From: Bacteroidales bacterium | GTDB lineage: Bacteria > Bacteroidota > Bacteroidia > Bacteroidales > UBA10428 | NCBI GenBank assembly: GCA_016933335.1 | Contig: JAFGBD010000039.1 | Coordinates: forward strand, 1-58,298 | Direction: 5' to 3' | Length of the DNA: 58,298 nucleotides | In this document: one piece after another, positions 50,068 through 58,227 of the stretch | Numbering within the stretch: position 1 is the first letter of the stretch | How the letters are laid out: the number at the start of each line of letters is the position of its first letter | Made by a program: the position numbers and the translations under genes | The notes under the pieces: model-generated | What the model saw: only the letters and a program-made list of their open reading frames with translations | Databases searched by the model: none | Told to the model about the DNA's origin: nothing

Positions 50068-50775
50068 TTAAAACGTTCCGTAAATGGCGCTGATATCTGT
50101 ATTGCAAAAAACCGAAGAATAGAAATAATAATCAACCCTGTTTGTTGCAATTTTTCTTTCAAGGTGCAGGATGGGACTTCCTTTCCTGACATTGAGATAC
50201 CTGCCTATCTGTTCATCGGCCTTGATTGCCTTCAGCCTTTGTTCACCTCCCACTACACGGATGCTGTAGTGCTTTCTGAGGATATCGAACAAAGAACGGT
50301 CTTCAAAAGAACGTGCCGTAAACCTGGGCAGGTTGATATTGGGAAGGTAGTTGATGTCAAAAAAAATAGGTTTTCCGTCCAGAATACGAAGCCTTTCCAT
50401 ATATACATATCCTGATTCTTTTTCAATGTCACTCAGGGGGAACATGAAAGATTGGTCCCACGCCCTTATCTCGGGTCCGGCCAGTATTTTTGTTTTAAGA
50501 TTGCTGAGCCCGATTGCGGTGGTTGTTCCTTTCAACGAAAGTATCCCGATACCCTGGGGAAGTGTACTTACAATGCTCCCTTTACCCTGCTGTTTCTTTA
50601 TGAAACCGTCTCTGACAAGCGAATCCAGTGCGTGCCTGACAGTAGGCCTTGTTATCCTGTGCACACGGCAAAGCTCATTTTCGGAAGGTAACAGGTCACC
50701 TTTTTTATAAACACCATCAATAATGTGTTTTCTGAGTATTTCATACAGGTGTTTGTAACGGGGTGTATTTGCCAT
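50068..50775 (-). CDS. GntR-family transcriptional regulator (HutC/UTRA subfamily)
   Basis: A 235-aa repressor-type regulator. Residues 1-70 are a winged-helix HTH (YEILRKHIIDGVYKKGDLLPS, then TRPTVRHALDSLVRDGFI in pieces, QGKGSIVS). Residues about 95-235 are a UTRA effector domain (YVYMERLRILDGKPIFFDINYLP, KGSPILHLERKIA in pieces). It is transcribed away from the 2-oxoacid dehydrogenase operon, with a palindrome between the two starts. It is very likely to regulate that operon and itself, with an acyl or sugar-like metabolite as effector; the effector is unknown. Confidence 0.88.
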   Translation of the reverse strand: MANTPRYKHLYEILRKHIIDGVYKKGDLLPSENELCRVHRITRPTVRHALDSLVRDGFIKKQQGKGSIVSTLPQGIGILSLKGTTTAIGLSNLKTKILAGPEIRAWDQSFMFPLSDIEKESGYVYMERLRILDGKPIFFDINYLPNINLPRFTARSFEDRSLFDILRKHYSIRVVGGEQRLKAIKADEQIGRYLNVRKGSPILHLERKIATNRVDYYFYSSVFCNTDISAIYGTF

Positions 50776-50806
50776 AAATTACTTAACTTTACGATCCTGT
50801 TTGTAA

Positions 50807-50814
50807 CAAATATA
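50807..50814 (-). promoter_or_regulatory. Possible -7 element of the GntR gene
   Basis: The minus strand reads TATATTTG (TAnnTTTG). It lies 32 bases before the GntR ATG. No TTG is at the usual -33 distance. The palindrome TTTGTAACAAA (50800-50810) overlaps it. Confidence 0.4.
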
Positions 50815-50832
50815 AAAGATTATTCGTAAATG

Positions 50833-50848
50833 ACTTGTAAATACAAGT
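50833..50848. promoter_or_regulatory. GntR/HutC-type operator palindrome
   Basis: ACTTGTA-AA-TACAAGT is a perfect inverted repeat with a two-base centre. It matches the general GntR/HutC operator form (TnGT..ACnA) and sits inside the promoter of the 2-oxoacid dehydrogenase operon, covering the -33 TTG and the spacer. Repression by occlusion is the natural reading. Confidence 0.7.
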
Positions 50849-50865
50849 TATTGTTATTATTTTTG
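50835..50865 (+). promoter_or_regulatory. Promoter of the 2-oxoacid dehydrogenase operon
   Basis: TTG (50835-50837) and TATTTTTG (50858-50865) are 20 nt apart and fit the Bacteroidota consensus. Transcription would start near 50872, giving a leader of about 95 nt before the E2 gene. Confidence 0.65.
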
Positions 50866-50966
50866 CAAAGTTAATTTAAATATACTGATTATCAAAATAT
50901 TTGTGTCTCTTTTCCGGTTTCTCATTATAACATGTTGATACTTTTATTCTAACAAATTTAAAACAG

Positions 50967-52328
50967 ATGGCTACTCCCGTAATTATGCCCAGGCAGGGAC
51001 AATCGGTCGAAACCTGTATCATTACTCAATGGCTCAGGAAGAAAGGCGATGTTGTTAAAAAAGGTGAAATTTTGTTTTCATATGAAACAGATAAAGCTGC
51101 ATTCGAGGAAGAGGCACCTGTTGATGGCACATTGCTTGAGATTTTTTACGGTGAAGGCGATGAAGTGCCTGTACTGAATAATGTTGCTGTTATTGGTAAG
51201 GAAGGAGAAAGCACTGCTGAATTCAGTCCGTCAGATCAGAAGCAGCATGTGGAGAAGCATACTCAGCCGGCATCAGAGCCCGAAGGGGAAACAAAGATAC
51301 AGGGGGCAAAAACTGAAGAGAAAACAAAAACAACAGAAAGCAAGCCTGAGCCAGTCAGTTTTACCACACAGGCAGAGATACATGTATCACCCAGGGCAAA
51401 AAGCCTGGCAGAAAGACTCGGGGTGCCTTACATGCAGATATCGGGCACCGGTCCGGGCGGAAGGATCATCGAACGGGACATTGAAAATCATGCAAAGTCG
51501 GGCGGAAAATTAACAGGAATGGCTTATGAGAGGGCATCTTCGGAGGGACTTTCTGCACCGGCTTCCGGGTCAGGTATAGGTGGAAGGGTGCTGGCTTCGG
51601 AACTTTCACAGCAAGCTGTCCCGGCAGATGATTTTAAGATGAAAAAAGTGACCAACATCCGCAGGATCATCGCCGAAAACATGTATGCATCGCTGCAAAA
51701 CTCAGCACAGCTTACACATCATATGGGTGCCGATGCCCGCAGATTGCTTGAATACAGGGCAATGATCAAACCCGGGGCGGAAGCGGGAGAGATGCCCAAC
51801 ATCACCCTGAATGATATGATATGCTATGGTGTGATAAAGGCGCTAAAGAAAATGCCTGAAGCCAATGCTCATTTTCTGGGCGATCAGATTAAGGTTTTCA
51901 GGAAGGTGCACCTGGGGGTTGCCATTGACACCGAGCGCGGCTTGATGGTCCCTGCGCTCAGGAACGCTGATGACCTGTCGATCGAAGAGCTAAGTATCAG
52001 CCTGAAGAAGCTTACAGACAGCTGCAGGAAAGGAAACGTCGATCCTGAGCTGCTTGCCAGCACCGCTGCTACGTTTACCGTTTCAAACCTGGGGGCTTTG
52101 GGTGTGGAGATGTTCACACCGGTAATTAATCTGCCGCAGGTAGGAATACTGGGTGTCAATACCATCATACAGCGGCCTGCCGATGTGGGTAACGGGATCA
52201 TCGGGTTTGTTCCTTACCTGGGCCTGTCGCTTACCTATGACCATCGTGCCCTCGACGGAGCGCCTGCCTCTGTCTTTCTCAGGGAGGTGAAACTTCAGAT
52301 TGAAAATATTGAACTAAACATAGAATGA
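50967..52328 (+). CDS. 2-oxoacid dehydrogenase E2 component (dihydrolipoamide acyltransferase)
   Basis: A 453-aa E2. A single lipoyl domain covers residues 1-78, with lysine 43 (YETDKAAFE) the lipoylated residue. A long charged linker follows, then a peripheral subunit-binding domain (139-175, VSPRAKSLAERLGVPYMQIS, GTGPGGRIIE) and a second weaker copy (184-215, GSGIGGRVLASEL). The catalytic domain (226-453) ends with YDHRALDGAPASVF, holding His and Asp. The substrate could be pyruvate, a branched-chain 2-oxoacid or acetoin; the sequence does not decide. It overlaps lpd by 4 bases (ATGA). Confidence 0.9.
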   Translation: MATPVIMPRQGQSVETCIITQWLRKKGDVVKKGEILFSYETDKAAFEEEAPVDGTLLEIFYGEGDEVPVLNNVAVIGKEGESTAEFSPSDQKQHVEKHTQPASEPEGETKIQGAKTEEKTKTTESKPEPVSFTTQAEIHVSPRAKSLAERLGVPYMQISGTGPGGRIIERDIENHAKSGGKLTGMAYERASSEGLSAPASGSGIGGRVLASELSQQAVPADDFKMKKVTNIRRIIAENMYASLQNSAQLTHHMGADARRLLEYRAMIKPGAEAGEMPNITLNDMICYGVIKALKKMPEANAHFLGDQIKVFRKVHLGVAIDTERGLMVPALRNADDLSIEELSISLKKLTDSCRKGNVDPELLASTAATFTVSNLGALGVEMFTPVINLPQVGILGVNTIIQRPADVGNGIIGFVPYLGLSLTYDHRALDGAPASVFLREVKLQIENIELNIE

Positions 52329-53677
52329 TGTACGATCTTGGTATTATCGGGGCCGGTCCTGCAGGATATGTAGCTGCAGAAAGGGCCGGACACAAAGGAT
52401 TAAAAGTTGTTGTTTTCGACAAACGGCACCTGGGCGGTGTCTGCCTTAACGAGGGATGTATCCCGACCAAAACACTGCTGTATACTGCCAAATTATACGA
52501 AAATGCCCTTAACGGTGAGAAATACGGTATCTCATGCTCAAAGGTTGCATTCGATATGGGCAGGATCATGGAGCGGAAGGACAGGGTAGTAAAAAAACTG
52601 GTCGGAGGTGTGGCGTCAGCTCTGAAATCTGCCAAAGCTGAAGTTGTTTATTCAGAAGCAGTCATTGAGGAGAAGAAGTCAGATCACATCGTGATATGTG
52701 CCGGGAACCAGAAGTATGAATGCAGGAATCTGCTGATTGCCACAGGTTCTGAAGCTGCCATCCCGCCGGTAAAGGGACTTGACAAATCCAATGCATTAAC
52801 AAACCGTGAGATCCTTCAGCTGAAAGAAATTCCTAAAAGCATCAACATCATCGGAGGCGGTGTCATCGGTATTGAGTTTGCCGGTTTCTATAACAGCATG
52901 GGTGCAAAAGTCAGTGTATTTGAAATGCTTGATGAGATACTTCCGGGTGTTGATAAAGAGCTTAGTGTCATGCTCCGCAGGGAGCTTACAAAAAAAGGCG
53001 TGGATTTTTACCTTGGTGCGAAAGTTGAAGAGGTGAAAGGAACCGCGGTGGTTATAACCGCAAAAGACGGTCCTTCGGAAATACAGGCAGATAAGCTGCT
53101 TGTGGCTGTCGGCAGAAAGATGAATGTCGGGGGCATCGGGCTGGAAAAAACAGGCGTGGAATTCTCGCCAAAAGGAATTAAGATCGACAATCATTGCAGG
53201 ACAAACATACCGAACATCTATGCCGCCGGTGATATAACCGGTTTTTCGCTGCTTGCGCATACTGCTTACCGTGAGGCAGAGGTTGCAGTGAATCATATGA
53301 CCGGAGAAAAAGATGTAATGAGGTATGATGCCATCCCCGGGGTGGTCTATACCAATCCTGAAATAGCATGGGCAGGGCTGACAGAAGAAGAGGCGGTCAG
53401 CAGGGGAATCAGTTTTAAAAAAGCCAGTCTGCCGCTGGCTTATGCAGGGCGGTTTGTCGCTGAAAATGAAGGAAAGAACGGTCTGATCAAAGTCATTGCA
53501 GGTGAAAAATACGGCGAGATACTCGGTGTGCACATCATCGGCAATCCGTCATCGGAACTGATATACGGTGCTGCCATGGCCATAGAGATGCAGATGCGGG
53601 TAAAAGACATGCGTGAGATTGTATTTCCCCATCCGACAGTATCTGAAATATTTAAAGAAATTGCTTTCACATTATAA
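52325..53677 (+). CDS. lpdA: Dihydrolipoamide dehydrogenase (E3)
   Basis: A 450-aa FAD-dependent disulfide reductase that reoxidises the E2 lipoyl arm and reduces NAD. The N-terminal FAD motif is GIIGAGPAGYVAAERAG, the redox disulfide is GGVCLNEGCIPTKT (C40, C45), the NAD-binding motif GGGVIGIEFAGFYNSMGA and the dimer-interface His-Glu region is FPHPTVSEIFKE. It is translationally coupled to E2 by the ATGA overlap and 11 bases before the E1 gene. Length is slightly short of the usual 465 aa but all motifs are present. Confidence 0.95.
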   Translation: MMYDLGIIGAGPAGYVAAERAGHKGLKVVVFDKRHLGGVCLNEGCIPTKTLLYTAKLYENALNGEKYGISCSKVAFDMGRIMERKDRVVKKLVGGVASALKSAKAEVVYSEAVIEEKKSDHIVICAGNQKYECRNLLIATGSEAAIPPVKGLDKSNALTNREILQLKEIPKSINIIGGGVIGIEFAGFYNSMGAKVSVFEMLDEILPGVDKELSVMLRRELTKKGVDFYLGAKVEEVKGTAVVITAKDGPSEIQADKLLVAVGRKMNVGGIGLEKTGVEFSPKGIKIDNHCRTNIPNIYAAGDITGFSLLAHTAYREAEVAVNHMTGEKDVMRYDAIPGVVYTNPEIAWAGLTEEEAVSRGISFKKASLPLAYAGRFVAENEGKNGLIKVIAGEKYGEILGVHIIGNPSSELIYGAAMAIEMQMRVKDMREIVFPHPTVSEIFKEIAFTL

Positions 53678-53688
53678 TATTTATCAAA

Positions 53689-56157
53689 ATGCCAAAAAAC
53701 CAGTTTATCGATCCGAAAGAAGTAAGAAAAGCAGGTAAGATAACCTTTAAAGATATTCCTGTCAACCAGTATCAAAAATCTGTTTCCGATGAAAAAAACA
53801 GTTTTTCTGATGATGATTTTATCAGGATACTCAGGGATATGCAGATCATCAGGGAATTTGAGACCATGCTCAATACTATAAAAACCACGGGAGAATACCA
53901 GGGTATTGCATACAATCATCCCGGTCCTGCCCACCTGTCTATCGGACAGGAAGCTGCTGCAGTCGGTATGGCATATACCTTATCCACTGATGATTACATA
54001 TTCGGTTCCCATCGCAGCCACGGGGAGATACTGGCAAAGGGACTGTCTGCAATCCATCAGCTGGGTGAAAAGAAACTGACGGAGATCATGCAGAACTATT
54101 TTGAAGGCACCATCCTCCGGATAGTGGAGAAAGAACTCAAGGGTGATGTTAAAGACCTGGCGGTCAAATTCTTATTGTATGGTACGCTGGCTGAGATCTT
54201 TGCGCGTGAGACAGGTTTTAACAAGGGACTTGGCGGTTCGATGCATGCGTTCTTTACTCCTTTTGGCATCTATCCGAACAATGCCATTGTAGGGGGATCG
54301 GGAGACATATCGGTTGGGGCGGCATTGTATAAAAAGGTCAACCGGAAACCCGGGATCGTGGTCAGCAATATAGGAGATGCTTCAGCTTCCTGCGGTCCTG
54401 TCTGGGAAGGGATATCATTTGCCTCAATGGACCAGTACAGGACCTTATGGGAGAAGCCCTACCAGGGGGGATTGCCTATCATCTTTCATTTCATGAATAA
54501 CCTTTACGGGATGGGTGGGCAGACCTATGGTGAAACCATGGGTTTCGGCATACTTGCCAGGCTCGGGGCCGGTGTCAATCCTGACATGCTGCATGCCGAA
54601 AGAATTGACGGGTATAACCCGCTGGCTGTCATTGATGCCTTCAGACGCAAGCGGAAAGTTATCGATGATAAAAAGGGTCCTGTCCTGCTTGATACACTGA
54701 CATACAGGTTTAGCGGCCATTCGCCTTCCGATGCCTCTTCCTACCGGTCAAAGGAGGAGCTTGACGAATGGATGAAATACGACTCCATCAACTGGTTCGG
54801 GGATGAGCTGGTTAAAAACAAAATCTACTCACAGGATAAAATTGATGCCTTGAAAGAGCATGTCGCCGGCCTGGTTAAAAAGACCGTGGCGCTTGTGACC
54901 GATGACAGCATATCACCGCATATGGATATTACCAAAGATCCGGATGCGATAGGCAGGCTGATGTTTTCAAACGGTTCGGCCGAAAAGATGGAAGAAGAAA
55001 AGCCCGGGGTACTGATACCGATGGAAGAAAATCCCAGGGTTAAACAGATCGCAAATAAGGAGAGATACGCCTTTGACAAAGACGGAAAGCCTTTTTCCAA
55101 AGCCAAATCCTTTCAGCTCAGGGACGGGATCTTTGAAGCTGTCATTGACAGGTTTTACAAAGATCCGACTCTGGTTGCCTATGGCGAGGAAAACCGCGAC
55201 TGGGGAGGTGCTTTTGCTGTTTACCGGGGATTGACCGAGGCACTGCCTTACCACCGTTTGTTCAACTCGCCCATTTCCGAAGGGGCCATTGTCGGTACGG
55301 CCATAGGTTACGGGATGTGCGGCGGCAGGGTCATTGCCGAGATCATGTATTGCGATTTTCTGGGCCGCTCGGGTGATGAGGTTTTCAACCAGCTGCCCAA
55401 ATGGCAGTGCATGAGCGGCGATCTGATCAGGATGCCTGTGGTTGTAAGGGTATCAGTGGGCTCCAAATACGGGGCACAGCACTCGCAGGACTGGTCGTCA
55501 CTGGTGGCGCATATACCCGGACTGAAAGTTGTATTCCCTGCCACACCATACGATGCCAAAGGTCTGATGAATGCAGCCCTGCAGGGGACTGATCCGGTGA
55601 TCTTCTTCGAGAGCCAGCGGATATACGATGTAGGGGAGATGTTCCATGAGGGCGGGGTGCCTGAAGGTTATTACGAGATTCCCATTGGCGAGCCTGACGT
55701 TAAACGGCAGGGAGAGGATATTACCATCCTGACAATCGGTGCAACGCTCTACCAGGCAATCAAGGCGGCCGATATACTTAAAGAAAAATATGATATCTCA
55801 GCAGAGATCATAGATGCCCGGAGCCTTGTACCCTTTAATTACGAGGTGGTGATTGAATCGTTGAAAAAAACCGGGAAGATCCTCCTTACCAGCGATGCAT
55901 GCTCAAGGGGATCATACCTGAAGGATGTGGCACAAACCATTTCAGAGCTTGCTTTCGATTACCTGGATGCCCCTCCGGTGGTAGTGGGTTCGCGCAACTG
56001 GATCACACCGGCATATGAGCTGGAACAACATTTCTTTCCACAGCCCGACTGGATGATAGATGCCATCCATGAACGCATTCTGCCATTGAAAGGACACCAG
56101 GTAAAAAACAATTTCACCATCAGCGAGGAGATCAGAAGGAACAAGCTGGGGGTTTGA
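53689..56157 (+). CDS. 2-oxoacid dehydrogenase E1, fused alpha and beta subunits, divergent type
   Basis: An 822-aa thiamine-diphosphate enzyme with E1 alpha (about 40-430) and E1 beta (about 480-800) in one chain. The alpha part has LGGSMHAFFTP and a thiamine motif starting GDA (residues 229-231) rather than GDG, with NN 40 residues later instead of about 28. It also carries an insert of about 40 residues (NYFEGTILRIVEKELKG). The beta part keeps YGEENRDWGGAF, ISEGAIVG and the catalytic His in GAQHSQDW. It decarboxylates a 2-oxoacid and acylates E2; the substrate is unknown. It is the last gene of the GntR-linked operon. Confidence 0.88.
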   Translation: MPKNQFIDPKEVRKAGKITFKDIPVNQYQKSVSDEKNSFSDDDFIRILRDMQIIREFETMLNTIKTTGEYQGIAYNHPGPAHLSIGQEAAAVGMAYTLSTDDYIFGSHRSHGEILAKGLSAIHQLGEKKLTEIMQNYFEGTILRIVEKELKGDVKDLAVKFLLYGTLAEIFARETGFNKGLGGSMHAFFTPFGIYPNNAIVGGSGDISVGAALYKKVNRKPGIVVSNIGDASASCGPVWEGISFASMDQYRTLWEKPYQGGLPIIFHFMNNLYGMGGQTYGETMGFGILARLGAGVNPDMLHAERIDGYNPLAVIDAFRRKRKVIDDKKGPVLLDTLTYRFSGHSPSDASSYRSKEELDEWMKYDSINWFGDELVKNKIYSQDKIDALKEHVAGLVKKTVALVTDDSISPHMDITKDPDAIGRLMFSNGSAEKMEEEKPGVLIPMEENPRVKQIANKERYAFDKDGKPFSKAKSFQLRDGIFEAVIDRFYKDPTLVAYGEENRDWGGAFAVYRGLTEALPYHRLFNSPISEGAIVGTAIGYGMCGGRVIAEIMYCDFLGRSGDEVFNQLPKWQCMSGDLIRMPVVVRVSVGSKYGAQHSQDWSSLVAHIPGLKVVFPATPYDAKGLMNAALQGTDPVIFFESQRIYDVGEMFHEGGVPEGYYEIPIGEPDVKRQGEDITILTIGATLYQAIKAADILKEKYDISAEIIDARSLVPFNYEVVIESLKKTGKILLTSDACSRGSYLKDVAQTISELAFDYLDAPPVVVGSRNWITPAYELEQHFFPQPDWMIDAIHERILPLKGHQVKNNFTISEEIRRNKLGV

Positions 56158-56231
56158 GCAGCTTTACGAAGCTGGTAATCAAATATTCCGGCAGATTCAT
56201 CTAAAAGTATTGTTTTTTGCAGTGATAACAG

Positions 56232-57368
56232 TTACATAAGCTTAAAATAATATTTTTTTAACCAGTATTTATAAAGCGGGTCATTGATACTTATCTGATC
56301 ACCCTGAAGGTCTATTATTTCTTTGTTGGAAAGCACTTTTTTAATTTTTAATACATTGGCCGAAGTACCCAGTTGATATTTCTTAATTACCGACTGGGAA
56401 CTTAATTGTTGCTCCTTACAGATGAGCGCTTTAAGAAAATTTACCTGTGAATTGCCCATGCCGTCAGTAAGCGCCTGAAATAACATGCTCAGCTGTAGAA
56501 CAAGGTCTTCAAATGCTTCAAGGATTATATCATTTGTGCAAACATCATCCGTACGTAGCCATGATTGCTGGGCAAGCTGTTGAACATAATACGGGTGGCA
56601 TTCAACCAGAACTGCGGTTTGTGATGCTTCATCTGATCCTATTTTTTTACCGGTGTCGATAAAACGCTTTTTAATAAATACAATCCAGTCTTCAACGACA
56701 ATCTTGTTGAGAAATAACATATCACCGAACTTATAAAATGGCATCGACGGTGATGTAAACACGTCCATCAACATGTGGCGTTTGCTTCCATACAGGCAAT
56801 AGGATACATGCTTATGCAATTGCCAGTGTGACCTTAATTTTTTCTGAAAATCTAGCGGATTTTCAAATACTGCAATATTTTGAAATTCGTCAATGCAAAC
56901 CACTATTTGCAGATTGCCTGCCCTGGCTATTTTTTCTGCCATGTCAAGAATATCATCCGGGCTTTTTTTAACTTCTTTCCAGTCGAGACTTAATTTGATA
57001 TTTGTTACCTGATCAGGACTGAATGTAATATTCGGTATAAACTGTCCCATAAATTTTTTGGCGTTTCCGATAATGGTTCCGATTTTAGCAGATGAAGATT
57101 TCAATACCTGTGTGGCGAGTTGTTGATAAAACTGTTCTTCGGTACGAACATTGTTCAGGTCAATAAAGCAAAACCTGATTTTTTTATTTTTTCTGCCAGC
57201 AGTTTTCGCAGCTTTTAGAACCAATGAGGATTTGCCCCATCTTCGCGGCGATATAAGTATTGTATTTGTCGAAGCATTAAAATTATTAATCAGTCTCTTT
57301 ATTTCCTTAATACGATTGGTAAAGTCATTATCTTCTGCAATTTTCCCAAAAGTAAACGGAGCTTTCAT
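56232..57368 (-). CDS. P-loop ATPase of the archaeal-ATPase type
   Basis: A 378-aa AAA-type ATPase. It starts MKAPFTFGKIAEDNDFTNRI, then the Walker A variant SPRRWGKSSLV (residues 40-50) and Walker B VVCIDEFQN (D160, E161). The C-terminal part is a winged-helix-like domain (LIC, SSQSVIKKYQLGTSANVLKI). The frame is open to 57611, but that extension includes a translated tandem repeat and a sequence of no known family; the ATG at 57368 was chosen. It is AT-rich and has its own predicted promoter. Role unknown; relatives are found in mobile or defence-like contexts. Confidence 0.8.
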   Translation of the reverse strand: MKAPFTFGKIAEDNDFTNRIKEIKRLINNFNASTNTILISPRRWGKSSLVLKAAKTAGRKNKKIRFCFIDLNNVRTEEQFYQQLATQVLKSSSAKIGTIIGNAKKFMGQFIPNITFSPDQVTNIKLSLDWKEVKKSPDDILDMAEKIARAGNLQIVVCIDEFQNIAVFENPLDFQKKLRSHWQLHKHVSYCLYGSKRHMLMDVFTSPSMPFYKFGDMLFLNKIVVEDWIVFIKKRFIDTGKKIGSDEASQTAVLVECHPYYVQQLAQQSWLRTDDVCTNDIILEAFEDLVLQLSMLFQALTDGMGNSQVNFLKALICKEQQLSSQSVIKKYQLGTSANVLKIKKVLSNKEIIDLQGDQISINDPLYKYWLKKYYFKLM

Positions 57369-57372
57369 TTTT

Positions 57373-57390
57373 TTTATACAAATGTATAAA
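57373..57390. promoter_or_regulatory. Palindrome next to the ATPase start
   Basis: TTTATACA-AA-TGTATAAA is a perfect inverted repeat with 8-bp arms. Its right boundary is 22 bases upstream of the ATG at 57368 and it overlaps the predicted -7 element. It could be an operator or an mRNA hairpin. Confidence 0.7.
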
Positions 57391-57411
57391 TTTTCATTGA
57401 ACTTACCAAAA
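57379..57411 (-). promoter_or_regulatory. Predicted promoter of the ATPase gene
   Basis: On the minus strand TTG (57407-57409) and TACATTTG (57379-57386) are 20 nt apart, matching the Bacteroidota consensus. Transcription would start near 57373, giving a leader of only about 5 nt. The -33 element lies in one copy of the 15-bp tandem repeat. Confidence 0.55.
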
Positions 57412-57431
57412 GGTAACTTACCAAAAGGTAA
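57402..57431. repeat. Two tandem 15-bp repeats in the ATPase promoter
   Basis: CTTACCAAAAGGTAA occurs twice in a row (57402-57416 and 57417-57431). Each unit contains the hyphenated palindrome TTACC-AAAA-GGTAA, suggesting a regulator site or a slippage-prone repeat. Confidence 0.9.
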
Positions 57432-57678
57432 CATACTAATTAGTGTCTTATTACAAAGAATAACTATTACCTTAATTCTTTTTGCAAGTTCAGTGAAATC
57501 TGTCTGTGCAGGATGTCCGGTTTTTTTGTATTGCCGGCTTTTATAACCGTCGGTAAATAATCCGTTATCCAGGGCAATCTCAATCTTCCATGCCGGGAAA
57601 CCGATTCGCATGGTTCAAATCCGGAAGAGCTTGTGTTTCATCCTGCAATGCTCTGATCCTGCAAATCCTTGTTCAGAC

Positions 57679-58227
57679 CTACTGCTTAATGATTTTCACC
57701 TCTTTTGTAAGTTCAGTCAGGGCAATGCTTAAAATGTAAAATCCGTTTTTAAGGCCTGATAAGTCGAGGTATGCATTGCAATCATCCGTTTTACCCTGCA
57801 AAACTGTCTTTCCTGACATATCGAACAAAGCATACCGGGTACCTGCAGGCAGGTTTATCATTGCCAGTATATCTTTCACAGGATTCGGGTACAGGCTTAT
57901 ATCCCTGTATGAATCGGCAATAACTGATACGCTCTGCTCAATGGTAAGGATTCCGTTCTGGTATATAAATTCATAATTGTTGTCAGCACCACCGGTCACG
58001 ACAATGGCATCATTATGTTCCCCGATCCCCAGTTCACTGAAATTCGCTACATAAGCGCCTGGCATTGTGTCGATTTCAGTTGTGTCATCATTATTAACAA
58101 AGCCTTCAAATTCCAGCTGATATAATGGTTCCTTATCCTCCAGGATGACAGTGGTGTCTTTTGCCCTGACAATCAGGGCGGCTTTGTTTACATTAATAAT
58201 TATACTGTCTGTCACTAGTGGGCATTA
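57679..58227 (-). pseudogene. Truncated T9SS cargo protein with MBG-like domain
   Basis: The frame encodes the C-terminal 178 aa of a secreted protein: an MBG-like repeat (VNKAALIVRAKDTTVILED, then FSELGIGEHNDAIVVTG and FIYQNGILTIEQ) and a type A T9SS sorting domain (YPNPVKDILAMINLPAG, LFDMSGKTVLQG, LKNGFYILS). It begins at a GTG (58215) but has no signal peptide; a stop is four codons upstream (58225-58227). MBG proteins are normally long and secreted, so the 5' part is missing, through frameshift, deletion or insertion. Beyond 58227 the sequence changes character. Confidence 0.7.

Larger units (their letters stand above)
57369..57678. other. Gap upstream of the ATPase gene
   Basis: 310 bases without a supported gene. 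The left 65 bases hold the promoter and repeats listed separately. The right 240 bases, between the ATPase promoter and the T9SS fragment stop at 57679, show nothing recognisable. Confidence 0.5.

Noticed and set aside
56159..56174. CAGCTT-TACG-AAGCTG hairpin after E1 as a terminator
   Set aside because: Stem is only 6 bp and no T-run follows.
57369..57611. N-terminal extension of the ATPase
   Set aside because: It includes the translated 15-bp tandem repeat (LPFGKLPFGK) and crosses the predicted promoter; family members start at MKAPF.
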